Shown piece after piece: positions 16,592 through 26,882 of a stretch of 64,000 bases of DNA. The DNA lies in the NCBI RefSeq assembly GCF_001187505.1, contig NZ_CP012150.1, positions 3,658,001 to 3,722,000 of the forward strand. Direction: 5' to 3'. The stretch's first letter is position 1. Each line of letters begins with the position of its first letter. The DNA is from Mycolicibacterium goodii (lineage in GTDB: Bacteria > Actinomycetota > Actinomycetes > Mycobacteriales > Mycobacteriaceae). The notes below the pieces were generated by a model, which had not been told where the DNA came from, did not search any database, and saw only the letters and a list, made by a program, of their open reading frames with translations. A program made the translations under genes and the position numbers.

Positions 16592-17368
16592 CTACGCAAG
16601 CGTGAAGGCCGCCCGGAAGGCCTGCAGTGCCGCGACGCTGTCCCCTGCGGCGTAGGCCTCCATGCCGACGGTCCCGGCGTAACCGCTCTCACGCAACGCC
16701 TTCGCGATCGCGGGGTAGTGGATCTCCCCGGTGCCGGGCTCACAGCGGCCCGGCACATCGGCCACCTGGATCTCGCCGATCGCCGCACCGGCCCGGCGCA
16801 CCAGTTCGACGAGGTTCCCCTCGCCGATCTGGGCGTGGTAGAGGTCCAGCATCATCTTGACGTTCGGATGCGCGACGGCCTCGACGAGCGCCAGCGTGTC
16901 CTTGGCGCGGGCCAGGGGAACGCCAGGGTGGTCCACGATGGTGTTGAGGTTCTCCAGGCAGAATGTCACACCGGCCTCGGCGCCCAGTTCGCCGAGCGCC
17001 TCGAGGCCCCGCAGCGCCGACAGCCACATGGGACCGGTCGCGCGCTGCCGGGGCCGGGCGGCCTGCCCGTCGATCAACTCGCCCGGATGCACGACCAGAC
17101 GTGGGACACCCAGCACGGCAGCGGCTTTCACGGCCTCCTGCGCGGTCCGCACCACCTCGCGCGCACCGTCGGGATCGTGGAGATCGCCGTGCAGGTAGCC
17201 GGTCATCGACGAGAACCTCGCGCCGGTGGCGGCCAGCGCGTCCAGGTCCTTGTCGTCGAAGCTCCAGATCTCCACGGCGAACCCCAGTTCGGAGATCCGC
17301 CGCACGCGCTCGACGATGTCGAGATCGGTGAACACCATCTCGGCGCACACAGCCAGGTCGAAGCTCAT
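16592..17368 (-). CDS. hydroxypyruvate isomerase-like TIM-barrel protein
   Basis: 258-residue protein of the Hyi/xylose-isomerase-like TIM-barrel family. It starts MSFDLAVCAEMVFTDLDIVERV and contains PRLVVHPGELID, TFCLENLNTIVDHPGVPL and KMMLDLYHAQIGEGN, with Glu, Asp, His and a final Glu in TVGMEAYAAGD as the likely metal ligands. It is the last of five genes whose stops and starts overlap as ATGA (here 17365-17368). Homologues isomerise hydroxypyruvate or act as 2-oxo-tetronate or inosose isomerases. In this operon an inosose or keto-sugar isomerase is the best guess. Confidence 0.8.
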   Translation of the reverse strand: MSFDLAVCAEMVFTDLDIVERVRRISELGFAVEIWSFDDKDLDALAATGARFSSMTGYLHGDLHDPDGAREVVRTAQEAVKAAAVLGVPRLVVHPGELIDGQAARPRQRATGPMWLSALRGLEALGELGAEAGVTFCLENLNTIVDHPGVPLARAKDTLALVEAVAHPNVKMMLDLYHAQIGEGNLVELVRRAGAAIGEIQVADVPGRCEPGTGEIHYPAIAKALRESGYAGTVGMEAYAAGDSVAALQAFRAAFTLA

Positions 17369-18357
17369 CGCGGCGCCAACCCCGCGGCCCGGTACGCCGC
17401 GTCGACGTAGGCCATGTTGGTCACGGCGTCGTCCACGCCGAACGGCAGCGGTGCCCCGTGCCGCACGTGCGCGGCGAACGCCTCCAACTGGTAGGTGTAC
17501 GACGGCCGGGTGCCTGCGTGTTCGACGCGTTCTTCGGCCGAGGTGCGGACCGTGAGGCGGTCGTCGCGATCCGGCCGGATGAAATCGTGCACGAGCACCT
17601 CGCCGTCGCTGCCCATGATCCGAATGGTGAACGAATAGTCCTCGGCCACCATCGAATTGGTACTCAGCCCGCTCGCCCCGCCGGGAAAGGCGAACTCGAC
17701 GTCACACCGCGCGTCCACCCCGGGGCTGCGTTGCTCGGCCTGCGCGCGCACGATCTCGGGCGCACCGCCGAGACCGTCGACGCTCACCGCGCCCAGTGCG
17801 CGCATGAGGTGGATGCCGTAGCAGCCCAGATCCATCAGCGCTCCACCGGCCAACTCCAGTGACCACCGTGGGTCGTCGTCGGCCGGAGCGGGCATCGCCA
17901 TGCGCACCTCGACCCGCTCGATGCGGCCCAGTTCACCGTCGCCGGCCAGCGCGAACGCGCGCCGCGTCACCGGGTGGAACAGGTAGTGGAACCCCTCCAG
18001 AACCGGCACCCCGGCGTCGCGGGCCGCCTTGGCAACGGTGGCTGCCTCGTTTTCGTTGCGTGCGAACGGTTTCTCGCTGAGCACCGGCTTGCCCGCCGCG
18101 ATCGCCGCGAGGTTCCACGGCGCGTGCAGTCCGTTGGCGAGCGGGTTGTAGACGACGTCGACCTCGGTGTCCTCGACCACGTCGCGGTAGGACCCGAGGA
18201 CGCGTTCCACCCCGTACTTCTCGGCGAAGGCCTCGGCGCGCCGTGGATCCCGCGCGGCGACGGCCACGATCCGGTGCCCGAGGTCCTGCGCCGGTCCCAC
18301 GATCGCCTTCTCGGCGATGCGCGACGCGCCGAGCACCCCGATACGCAGTGCGGTCAT
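17365..18357 (-). CDS. Gfo/Idh/MocA-family oxidoreductase
   Basis: 330-residue NAD(P)-dependent oxidoreductase. The Rossmann start is LRIGVLGASRIAEKAI; the EKP motif is PVLSEKPFARNENEAA. The C-terminal domain carries LELAGGALMDLGCYGIHLMRAL, with the Asp and His expected near the active site. The variant is the trans-1,2-dihydrobenzenediol dehydrogenase/xylose dehydrogenase-like group rather than a classical IolG. Its ATG overlaps the stop of the upstream gene by four bases (18354-18357), and its stop overlaps the next start likewise. It probably oxidises a keto-polyol or sugar intermediate handled by the operon; the substrate is unknown. Confidence 0.82.
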   Translation of the reverse strand: MTALRIGVLGASRIAEKAIVGPAQDLGHRIVAVAARDPRRAEAFAEKYGVERVLGSYRDVVEDTEVDVVYNPLANGLHAPWNLAAIAAGKPVLSEKPFARNENEAATVAKAARDAGVPVLEGFHYLFHPVTRRAFALAGDGELGRIERVEVRMAMPAPADDDPRWSLELAGGALMDLGCYGIHLMRALGAVSVDGLGGAPEIVRAQAEQRSPGVDARCDVEFAFPGGASGLSTNSMVAEDYSFTIRIMGSDGEVLVHDFIRPDRDDRLTVRTSAEERVEHAGTRPSYTYQLEAFAAHVRHGAPLPFGVDDAVTNMAYVDAAYRAAGLAPR

Positions 18358-19223
18358 GCCGTCAGGGTGTTGAGGTAGGCAACGCTGGTGCGGACGTCGC
18401 GCAGTGGACCGTCGTCGGTGGGTTCCGCGTCGAGGATGGTGTCCTGCTCCATCACGAACCAGCCGTCGAAACCGTTGTCGCGCAGCACCGAGACGATCCC
18501 GCTGATGTCGATGTCCCCGGTGCCCAGCGGTGTGTAGATCCCGGCCCGCACGGCGTCGGTGTAGCTCACCTCACCGGACCGCACGCGCGCCGCGAGTGCG
18601 GCGTCCACATCCTTGAGGTGGGCGTGTTTGATGCGGTGCGGCACGGCCTTGGCGAGTTCGAGCGGATCGGTACCGCCGATCAACAGGTGCCCGGTGTCCA
18701 GGCACAGCGGGATCGCCGATCCGGTGAGCACGCGGTCCACATCCGCACGGGTCTCCACCAGCGTGCCGACGTGCGGGTGCAGCACGGCCAGCAGTCCGGC
18801 CTCGTCGGCGATCTGGGCCAGGCGGTCGAGATTGGCCAGCAGGGTCGCCCACTGCCGCTCGGTGAGGGTGGGGCGGGAGTCGTAACCGTCGGCCCCGGTG
18901 GCCGCTGCCAGCACCACCACACCGGCGCCTGCGGCGCGCAGTGCGGCGAGCGGGCCGGCCAGATCGTCGGCCGGATCGTGCGCGGCGTCGTGCAGGACCA
19001 CCGGCACGAACCCGCCGACGCAGGAAAGGTCATGTGCGGCAAGCAGTGCCGTCAACTCGCCGGTGTCGGACGGCAGGAAGCCGTCGGGTCCGAGTTCGGT
19101 GGCGGTCAGCCCCGCGGTGCGCATCTCGGACAGCACCCGCTCCCGGTCCAGTTGGTGGCCCCAGCCGGGGACCTCGCACACACCCCACGAGATCGGTGCG
19201 CCTGCCACCTTGATTGCGGTCAT
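18354..19223 (-). CDS. inosose dehydratase-like protein (second IolE candidate)
   Basis: 289-residue xylose-isomerase-like TIM barrel. MTAIKVAGAPISWGVCEVPGWG, TATELGPDGFLPSDTGEL, LAVLHPHVGTLVETRADVD, CLDTGHLLIGGTDP and HLKDVDAALA are the marks of inosose dehydratases; the last three carry the Glu/Asp/His metal ligands. ATG 19223 is preferred over the in-frame start at 19295 because it gives the family N-terminus and forms the ATGA overlap with the IolG-like gene. It is paralogous to the protein at 4672-5592, but the pair differ clearly, for example APISWGVCEVPG against APDSWGVWFPDD. It may therefore serve a second cyclitol. Confidence 0.78.
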   Translation of the reverse strand: MTAIKVAGAPISWGVCEVPGWGHQLDRERVLSEMRTAGLTATELGPDGFLPSDTGELTALLAAHDLSCVGGFVPVVLHDAAHDPADDLAGPLAALRAAGAGVVVLAAATGADGYDSRPTLTERQWATLLANLDRLAQIADEAGLLAVLHPHVGTLVETRADVDRVLTGSAIPLCLDTGHLLIGGTDPLELAKAVPHRIKHAHLKDVDAALAARVRSGEVSYTDAVRAGIYTPLGTGDIDISGIVSVLRDNGFDGWFVMEQDTILDAEPTDDGPLRDVRTSVAYLNTLTA

Positions 19224-20227
19224 GAGTTCCGCACCTCCTCGATCCGCACGGGTGCGCCGCGGCGCAGTGATTCGGTGGCCGCCTCGGCCATCCACGCCAC
19301 CTCGACGGCATCGGCCACGGTGGCCCCGGGGATCGGATTGCCCTTCACCACGTCGACGAACGCGGCCAACTCGCTGCGGAACGCGTCGGTGAAGCGGTCC
19401 ATGAAGAAGTGGTGGTAGGGCCCGGCGGGAAAGTCGTTGCCCGGATCCATGTTCTGCAGGGGTGTGCCCTGATCCCAGCCGGCGACGATCGAGTTGTTGA
19501 ACCCGTGCACCTCCAGCCGGCAGTCGTATCCGCGTGCGTTGTAGCGGGCCGCCGAGACGATGCCGAGCGCGCCGCCGTCGAACCGCACCACGACCGCGGC
19601 GGTGTCGATATCGCCGTACTCGGCGAAGCGCGGGTCGCCCTGCACCGTGCCGGTGGCGTAGACCTCGACGGCGTTCTGTCCGGTGATCCAGCGCAACGCG
19701 TCGAAATCGTGGACCGCACAGTCGCGGAAGATCCCACCCGAGCCCTTGATGTAGTCCATCGACGGGGGAGCGGGGTCCATCGTGGTGCTGCGCACGGTGT
19801 GCAGCGCGCCGAGCGACCCGGATTCCACCTCGCGCTTGGCCGCGGCGAACGCGGCGTCGAACCGGCGCTGGTAGCCCACCTGCACGGGCACACCGGAGCG
19901 TGCGATCGACTCGGCCACCCGCGCGCTCTCGGCCGCGGTCGAGGCGATCGGCTTCTCGCAGAACGTCGGCAACCCGCGGTGCACGGCGGCCAGCGTCAGC
20001 TCGGCGTGGGCCGGGGTCGCGGCGGCGACCACGACGCCGTCGACGCCCGAATCGAGCAGTTCTTCGACCGAATCAGCCGGTTTGGCACCGTGTTTGGCGG
20101 CGACGGCGGCCACCGCGTCGGGTCGCTCGTCGGCCACCACCAGGCCGTCGACGCCGTCCAGGCCGCTCAGGGTGTCGACGTGGAAGGCGCCGATGCGGCC
20201 CAACCCAATTACGCCGAGCGTGGTCAT
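19220..20227 (-). CDS. inositol 2-dehydrogenase-like protein (second IolG)
   Basis: 335-residue Gfo/Idh/MocA dehydrogenase. It has the Rossmann motif GVIGLGRIGAFHVDTL, the family CEKPIAS motif, and the active-site region GGIFRDCAVHDFDALRWITG with the conserved Asp-x3-His. The pattern QVGYQRRFD followed by DIDTAAVVVRFDGGALG is typical of IolG proteins. Both ends overlap neighbours by ATGA (20224-20227 and 19220-19223). The substrate may be scyllo- or D-chiro-inositol, or the product of the upstream dioxygenase, rather than myo-inositol, since another IolG is present at the window start. Confidence 0.82.
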   Translation of the reverse strand: MTTLGVIGLGRIGAFHVDTLSGLDGVDGLVVADERPDAVAAVAAKHGAKPADSVEELLDSGVDGVVVAAATPAHAELTLAAVHRGLPTFCEKPIASTAAESARVAESIARSGVPVQVGYQRRFDAAFAAAKREVESGSLGALHTVRSTTMDPAPPSMDYIKGSGGIFRDCAVHDFDALRWITGQNAVEVYATGTVQGDPRFAEYGDIDTAAVVVRFDGGALGIVSAARYNARGYDCRLEVHGFNNSIVAGWDQGTPLQNMDPGNDFPAGPYHHFFMDRFTDAFRSELAAFVDVVKGNPIPGATVADAVEVAWMAEAATESLRRGAPVRIEEVRNS

Positions 20228-21408
20228 GGGATTCTCCGTTCATCCTGTTGTGCGAGAAGGGTGTCGAGCTCTGCCGGTGTGCGACGGTCGGCGAGTGCGG
20301 CGAGCACGGTGTCGACCTGACTCGGCGGCGCGAGCGAGCCGATCGGTTGGTCGAGGTCGAGATTGGTGGGGAAGGCGTAGCCCTCGGCGGTCGCGTTGAC
20401 CACGTTGGCGAGTTCGTGCGCGGGCCGGCCCGCATCCTGCATCGCGAGCAGTTCGGGGTAGACCGCGCGGATCATCGCCGTGCGGTCCAGCGCCTCCATG
20501 GCCCGGCCGAACGCCGACGAGATCTGCAGCAGATTGGCCATGCGCCGGATGTCGGTGGAGGTGTTGGCCCCGGCCCCGTGGAACAGGGCCGGGTTGAAGA
20601 ACACCGCATCGCCTGTGCGCAGCGGCAGCTGGACGTGGTGCTCGGCGAAGAACTCGATGAACTCTTTGCGGTAGAACGCGATGTAGCCGGCCTCGAAGGT
20701 CTGCGAGTACGGCAACAACATGGTCGGCCCGCTCTCCACGGGCATGTCGCAGTGCGCCACCGCGCCCTGCAGCGTGAGCGCGGGTGACAACCGATGCAGG
20801 TGCGCCGGGTACGCCGCGAGTGCATCGGGTGTCACGAAACCCAGGTGGTAGTCGCGATGCGGAACCTGCGCCGCCCCACCGGGATTGACGACGTTGACCT
20901 GAGAGGTCACCTGGTAGCGCGGGCCCAGCCAGGCCTGCGAGACCAACGCCAGGATGTCGTTGGCGTAGTACTCGGCGTGCACGCGCGGGCTGTGCAGCGC
21001 CAACTTCTGGGCGGCGTTCCACACCCGGTCGTTGGCGCCCGCCGCCCCGAAGTGATCCCCCGCGGCACCCCCTGATGCACGCTGGGCATCGATGAGTGCC
21101 CGGAACGCCACACTCGCGGAATCGACCACGGCGGGATCGAAGGCGTTCTCGAACACCACCACGCCGGGTCCGTCGGACAGCGCGGCGATCAGTTCGGTCT
21201 GCACGGCGCGCCGTTGCGCACCCTCGAGGCCGTCGAGCGACGCCGAGGAGTAGACCGGCACGTTGCCGCGGATGTGGCAGGCGTGCGGATAGTCGGCCGC
21301 GTCGGTGGTGCGCGCGACGGCGACGCGGAAATCGTCGAGCGAGCAGTCGGATTCGTCGATGAACGCGCCGCGCCGGGTGGCAGGCGCGGAGCCCAGCGAT
21401 GAGGTCAT
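20224..21408 (-). CDS. phytanoyl-CoA dioxygenase family (PhyH) protein
   Basis: 394-residue Fe(II)/2-oxoglutarate-dependent oxygenase-like protein. The double-stranded beta-helix facial triad is HRD in QVPHRDYHLGF plus the distal His in FFNPALFHGAG; the 2-oxoglutarate-binding Arg is probably in STDIRRMANLLQ. It heads a five-gene operon with IolG-, IolE-, Gfo/Idh- and Hyi-like proteins and is divergent from a LacI regulator. Members of this family hydroxylate or demethylate varied small molecules, so it may strip an O-methyl or similar group from a modified cyclitol before IolG acts. That is inference. ATG 21408 is chosen because the longer frame (21444) would run into the divergent promoter. 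Confidence 0.8.
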   Translation of the reverse strand: MTSSLGSAPATRRGAFIDESDCSLDDFRVAVARTTDAADYPHACHIRGNVPVYSSASLDGLEGAQRRAVQTELIAALSDGPGVVVFENAFDPAVVDSASVAFRALIDAQRASGGAAGDHFGAAGANDRVWNAAQKLALHSPRVHAEYYANDILALVSQAWLGPRYQVTSQVNVVNPGGAAQVPHRDYHLGFVTPDALAAYPAHLHRLSPALTLQGAVAHCDMPVESGPTMLLPYSQTFEAGYIAFYRKEFIEFFAEHHVQLPLRTGDAVFFNPALFHGAGANTSTDIRRMANLLQISSAFGRAMEALDRTAMIRAVYPELLAMQDAGRPAHELANVVNATAEGYAFPTNLDLDQPIGSLAPPSQVDTVLAALADRRTPAELDTLLAQQDERRIP

Positions 21409-21450
21409 GACTGACAGTGTTGCTGTGCGATGTGCCACAATCAACGGCAG

Positions 21451-21471
21451 AAAACCATCAAAAAACCATCA
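21451..21471. repeat. 11-bp spaced direct repeat in the lacI2/phyH divergent promoter
   Basis: AAAACCATCA occurs at 21451-21460 and again at 21462-21471, one helical turn apart, in the 84-bp gap between the two divergent genes. It lies 22 bases before the regulator start. This could be a regulator contact site, although it is not a LacI-type palindrome. I saw no clear -10/-35 pair. Confidence 0.4.
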
Positions 21472-21492
21472 GAATCGGATCGGGGGACCGCG

Positions 21493-22497
21493 ATGGCGCA
21501 CCGCTACAAGGTCCGCGAGATCGCGCAACAGAGCGGGCTCAGCGAGGCGACCGTCGACCGCGTCCTCAACAACCGGCCCGGCGTGCGGGAGACCACCCGC
21601 GCCGAGGTCCGTCAGGCCATCGCCGATCTGGACAAACAGCGCGCCCAGCTGCGCCTCAACGGCAGGCGCTTCCTGATCGACGTGGTGATGCAGACCCCGC
21701 AGCGGTTCTCCGACGCGTTCCGCACCGCGATCGAGGCCGAGCTGCCCGCGTTCGCGCCCGCGATGCTGCGGGCCCGGTTCCATCTGTGGGAGTCCGGATC
21801 GGCCGCCCAGATGGTCGACACCCTCGCGCGGATCAAGTCCAGCCACGGTGTGGTGCTCAAAGCCGCCGACGAGCCCGAGGTGGTCGAGGCGGTCGACCGG
21901 CTGGTGGCCGCGGGCGTGCCCGTCGTGACCTACACCACCGACGTGCCGGCCAGCGCACGCTGCGCGTACGTCGGGATCGACAACCACGGTGCAGGCGCCA
22001 CGGCGGCCTACCTGATCGAGCAGTGGCTCGGCACCGATCCCGCGGATGTGCTGATCACGTTGAGCCGCACGGTGTTCCGCGGTGAGGGCGAGCGGGAGGT
22101 GGGATTCCGGTCGGGGCTGCGCGGATCGGGCCGGACCGTGGTGGAGGTCACCGACAGCGACGGCATCGACGCCACCAACGAACGGCTCGTGCTGCAGGCC
22201 CTGGAGCGCAACCCGTCGGTGGAGGCCGTGTATTCGCCAGGCGGCGGCAACACCGCGACGGTCGCGGCGTTCGAGAAACTCGGCCGGGAGTGCAAGGTCT
22301 TCGTCGCCCACGACCTCGACGTCGACAACCGCAGGCTGCTGCGTGACGGCAGGATCTCGGCGGTGCTGCACAACGACCTGCGCGCCGATGCCCGCCTGGC
22401 GATGCGGTTGATCCTGCAGCAGCACGGGGCGTTGCCGGCCGAGCCGGTGCGGCCCGCGCCCATCCAGGTGATCACCCCGTACAACCTGCCGTTGTGA
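21493..22497 (+). CDS. LacI-family transcriptional regulator of the second cyclitol operon
   Basis: 334-residue LacI-type regulator. The helix-turn-helix YKVREIAQQSGLSEATVDRVLNNRPGV is at the N-terminus. A sugar-binding sensor domain follows, of the type with FRTAIEAELPAFAPAMLRARFHL and YVGIDNHGAGATAAYLIEQWLG. ATG 21493 follows GGGGGA at six bases, and the in-frame ATG at 21430 lies in the promoter region. It is divergent from the PhyH operon and followed after 122 bp by a PfkB kinase, so it probably controls both. The inducer is presumably a cyclitol or sugar. Confidence 0.85.
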   Translation: MAHRYKVREIAQQSGLSEATVDRVLNNRPGVRETTRAEVRQAIADLDKQRAQLRLNGRRFLIDVVMQTPQRFSDAFRTAIEAELPAFAPAMLRARFHLWESGSAAQMVDTLARIKSSHGVVLKAADEPEVVEAVDRLVAAGVPVVTYTTDVPASARCAYVGIDNHGAGATAAYLIEQWLGTDPADVLITLSRTVFRGEGEREVGFRSGLRGSGRTVVEVTDSDGIDATNERLVLQALERNPSVEAVYSPGGGNTATVAAFEKLGRECKVFVAHDLDVDNRRLLRDGRISAVLHNDLRADARLAMRLILQQHGALPAEPVRPAPIQVITPYNLPL

Positions 22498-22619
22498 CGT
22501 GTCCGGGCCAGCACCCGGTTCGGCGTCCAGGATGTGCGGCTACGATTTCGGCCGACGCATGTGACGACCCGCCGGCGTCAGACTGTATTGACATCGATCG
22601 CGACCCGAGGGACCAGTTC

Positions 22620-23468
22620 ATGCCACGAGAGTTAGTCCCTGGCGTGACGGTGCTGGGCAACCTGGCGATCGACGTCATCAACGGGGCGCCGCCCAGCCCT
22701 GGTGGCTGCGCGTCGTTCGCCGGTGTCGCGCTGCAGGCCGCCGGTGGCGCCGGTCGGATCGTGGCGATGGGCGCCGAACGCGACCACTCGCTGTTCGACG
22801 GCCTGCAGGAGCGGTTCGGGCCGCTCGTGCAGATCCTGCCTTCTGCGGTCACCAGCTCGTTCCGGCTGGACTACGACGACACCGACCACCGGCACATGGG
22901 CGTCGAGGCGATTGGTCCGGTGTGGTCACCGGCCGATGTCGAGGCCGCCGATCCGGCGACGACGTGGGTGCACCTCGCGCCGCTGCTGCGCACCGATTTC
23001 CCCGCCGAGACACTCGCGGCACTGGTGGCGCGCGGCCATCGCATCGCCTACGACGGCCAGGGGCTGGTGCGGGCCGACCGGTTGGGGCCGCTGGTCGAGG
23101 ACCGCCATTTCCCGGTCGATCTGCTGACCCACCTCGACATCCTGAAGCTCGCCGAGGATGAGGCCGTCATCGTCGCCGACGGTCCGTTCGACGCCGGGAC
23201 GGCCCAGCGACTCGGGGTGCCGGAGATCCTGGTGACCTACGGGTCTGAGGGCTGCGACATCTTCGTCGACGGTGACCGCATGCGGGTGCCCGCGGCGTGG
23301 CGGGTGCTCGGCGTGCAGACCACCGGCGCGGGGGACATGTTCACCGCCTGCTACGTGGCGCATCGTGCCGCGGGCGCGGATCCGCGGCGGGCCGCGGAGC
23401 TGGCCAGCGCGCTGGTGGCCCGCGAGCTCGACAAGCGGGTCCACGTCGAACCCGCCGACCGGGTCTGA
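22620..23468 (+). CDS. PfkB-family carbohydrate kinase
   Basis: 282-residue ribokinase-like kinase. The N-terminal part is VLGNLAIDVINGAPPSPGGCASFAGVALQAAG, and the ATP site with catalytic Asp is VQTTGAGDMFTACYVAHRAAG near residue 235. The FxGG-type substrate loop is shortened to PSPGGCASFAG and the protein is small for the family (usually 300-330), as in other cyclitol kinases. ATG 22620 follows CCGAGGGA; a frame open from 22494 would begin at the preceding stop and adds 42 poorly conserved residues. A role in phosphorylating an inositol or sugar from the divergent operon is likely. The substrate is unknown. Confidence 0.8.
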   Translation: MPRELVPGVTVLGNLAIDVINGAPPSPGGCASFAGVALQAAGGAGRIVAMGAERDHSLFDGLQERFGPLVQILPSAVTSSFRLDYDDTDHRHMGVEAIGPVWSPADVEAADPATTWVHLAPLLRTDFPAETLAALVARGHRIAYDGQGLVRADRLGPLVEDRHFPVDLLTHLDILKLAEDEAVIVADGPFDAGTAQRLGVPEILVTYGSEGCDIFVDGDRMRVPAAWRVLGVQTTGAGDMFTACYVAHRAAGADPRRAAELASALVARELDKRVHVEPADRV

Positions 23469-23795
23469 CGGTGCGCACCGACTACCGGCGAGTAGTCTGG
23501 TTTCTTAGAGAATGACATTCTCATCACGTGACCAAAACCACAGTTTTGTCGCGATCACGGCTCCGGCACGGCAGTGAACTGGGAATTCCGGTGAGTCGCG
23601 TCCGCGTGTCGCGGGGGCACGCGGTGAAGTCGAGCCTAAGAGCAATGCAATAATCGGTACTGGCAGTGACATCAAAATTCGGTGAGTTCGATCCGAGGGA
23701 AACGTCGCACCTGGCCGCGGGTGGCCCGCAGCTGGCCACGGGGCCTCGACGACGCGCGGTGAGATCGGCCGGAGAACGCGTGAAAGGCGGGAGCC
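23469..23795. other. korAB upstream region, no gene seen
   Basis: 327 bp between the PfkB kinase and korA. The only clear element is the palindrome at 23508-23522. The rest is ordinary GC-rich sequence without an ORF of coding character; a weak purine-rich ribosome-binding stretch (GAAAGGCGGGAG) precedes the korA GTG. Confidence 0.6.
23508..23522. promoter_or_regulatory. perfect 15-bp palindrome upstream of korAB
   Basis: GAGAATGACATTCTC has seven-base arms around a single A. It lies 274 bp before the korA start and 40 bp after the kinase stop, in locally AT-richer DNA. The size suits a dimeric TetR-, Fur- or MarR-type repressor. No regulator gene for it is visible next to korAB. Confidence 0.55.
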
Positions 23796-25747
23796 GTGGG
23801 TGACAACGGCAACGGCACGGGCGCCGCGCCGCGGCAGAAGCTCGAAAAGGTGGTCATCCGATTCGCCGGTGACTCCGGCGACGGTATGCAGCTGACCGGG
23901 GACCGGTTCACCTCCGAGGCCGCGCTGTTCGGTAACGACCTGGCGACCCAGCCGAACTATCCGGCCGAGATCCGCGCCCCTCAGGGCACGCTGCCCGGTG
24001 TCTCGTCGTTCCAGATCCAGATCGCCGATTACGACATCCTCACCGCCGGTGACCGGCCGGACGTGCTCGTCGCGATGAACCCCGCAGCGCTCAAGGCCAA
24101 CGTCTCCGACCTGCCGCGCGGCGGTCTGATCATCGCCAACTCCGACGAGTTCACCAAACGCAACCTGGCCAAGGTCGGCTACGACGCCAACCCGCTGGAG
24201 ACCGACGAGCTGTCCGACTACGTCGTGCACTCGGTCGCGATGACCACCCTGACCCTCGGCGCGGTGGAATCGATCGGCGCCAGCAAGAAGGACGGCCAGC
24301 GCGCCAAGAACATGTTCGCGCTCGGCCTGCTGTCCTGGATGTACGGCCGCGAGCTCGAGCACAGTGAGAGCTTCATCCGCGAGAAGTTCTCCCGTAAACC
24401 CGATGTCGCCGAGGCCAACGTGCTGGCCCTGAAGGCCGGCTGGAACTACGGCGAGACCACCGAGGCGTTCGCAACCACCTACGAGGTGTCGCCCGCCAAG
24501 CTCACCGCCGGTGAGTACCGCCAGATCTCGGGCAACACCGCCCTGGCCTACGGAATCGTCGCGGCCGGACACCTCGCCGACCTTCAGGTCGTGCTGGGCA
24601 CCTACCCGATCACCCCGGCGTCGGACATCCTCCACGAACTGTCCAAGCACAAGAACTTCAACGTGCTGACCTTCCAGGCCGAGGACGAGATCGCCGGTAT
24701 CGGCGCCGCGATCGGCGCGTCATACGGCGGTGCCCTCGGCGTCACCAGCACCTCGGGACCCGGTGTCTCGCTCAAGTCCGAGGCCATCGGCCTCGCCGTG
24801 ATGACCGAGCTGCCGCTGATCGTCATCGACGTGCAGCGCGGCGGTCCCTCGACGGGCCTGCCCACCAAGACCGAGCAGGCCGACCTGCTGCAGGCGCTGT
24901 TCGGCCGCAACGGCGAGTCGCCGGTCGCTGTCGTCGCGCCGCGGTCACCGTCGGACTGCTTCGACATCGCGGTGGAAGCCGCGCGGATCGCGATCAACTA
25001 CCACACCCCGGTGATCATCCTGTCCGACGGTGCGGTGGCCAACGGCTCCGAGCCGTGGCGGATCCCCGACGTCGCGTCCTATCCGCGCATCGAGCACACG
25101 TTCGCCAAGTCGGGCGAGCCGTTCCAGCCCTACGCACGCGACCCCGAGACCCTGGCGCGCCAGTTCGCGATCCCCGGCACGCCAGGCCTCGAACACCGCA
25201 TCGGCGGTCTCGAATCGGCCAACGGATCGGGCAACATCTCCTATGAGCCCAAGAACCACGACCTCATGGTCCGGTTGCGCCAGGAGAAGATCGCCGGCAT
25301 CAAGGTGCCTGACCTCGACGTCGACGATCCGACCGGCGATGCCGAACTGCTGATGCTCGGCTGGGGCAGCAGCTACGGTCCCATCGGCGAGGCCTGCCGC
25401 CGCGCCCGCCGCAAGGGCATCAAGGTGGCCCAGGCGCACCTGCGTCACCTCAACCCCTTCCCGGCCAACCTCGGCGAGGTGCTGGCGCGCTACCCGAAGG
25501 TGGTCGTGCCGGAGATGAACCTCGGCCAGCTCGCGCTGCTGCTGCGCGGCAGGTTCCTGGTCGACGTCCAGTCGGTCACCAAGGTGGAGGGCATGGCCTT
25601 TCTGGCCGACGAGGTCGAGGGCATCATCGATGCCGCGCTCGACGGAACGCTGGGTGAGAAGGAAAACGACAAGGCCAAGTTCGCACGGCTGGCGGCAGCC
25701 ACCATCGAGGTGGACGCGGCCGAGGCGAACAGTGTGGGAGCTAACGC

Positions 25748-25751
<4 letters not shown>
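23796..25751 (+). CDS. korA: 2-oxoglutarate:ferredoxin oxidoreductase, alpha (gamma-alpha fused) subunit
   Basis: 651-residue subunit combining the gamma domain (about residues 15-190, VVIRFAGDSGDGMQLTGDRF) with the alpha/PYR domain (about 230-620, GNTALAYGIVAAGHLADLQVVLGTYPITPASDILHEL and EDEIAGIGAAIGASYGG). With KorB it oxidises 2-oxoglutarate to succinyl-CoA and reduces ferredoxin, giving mycobacteria a CoA- and ferredoxin-dependent alternative to the 2-oxoglutarate dehydrogenase complex. Start is GTG 23796 with GAAAGGCGGGAG upstream. The stop overlaps the korB ATG (ATGA at 25748-25751), so the subunits are made together. Homologue of Rv2455c by gene order. Confidence 0.95.
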
Positions 25752-26863
<1,112 letters not shown>

Positions 26864-26882
26864 AGGTACTGACCGAGACGAT

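Noticed and set aside
22588..22593. TTGACA as -35 of the PfkB kinase gene
   Set aside because: No acceptable -10 lies 16-18 bp downstream.
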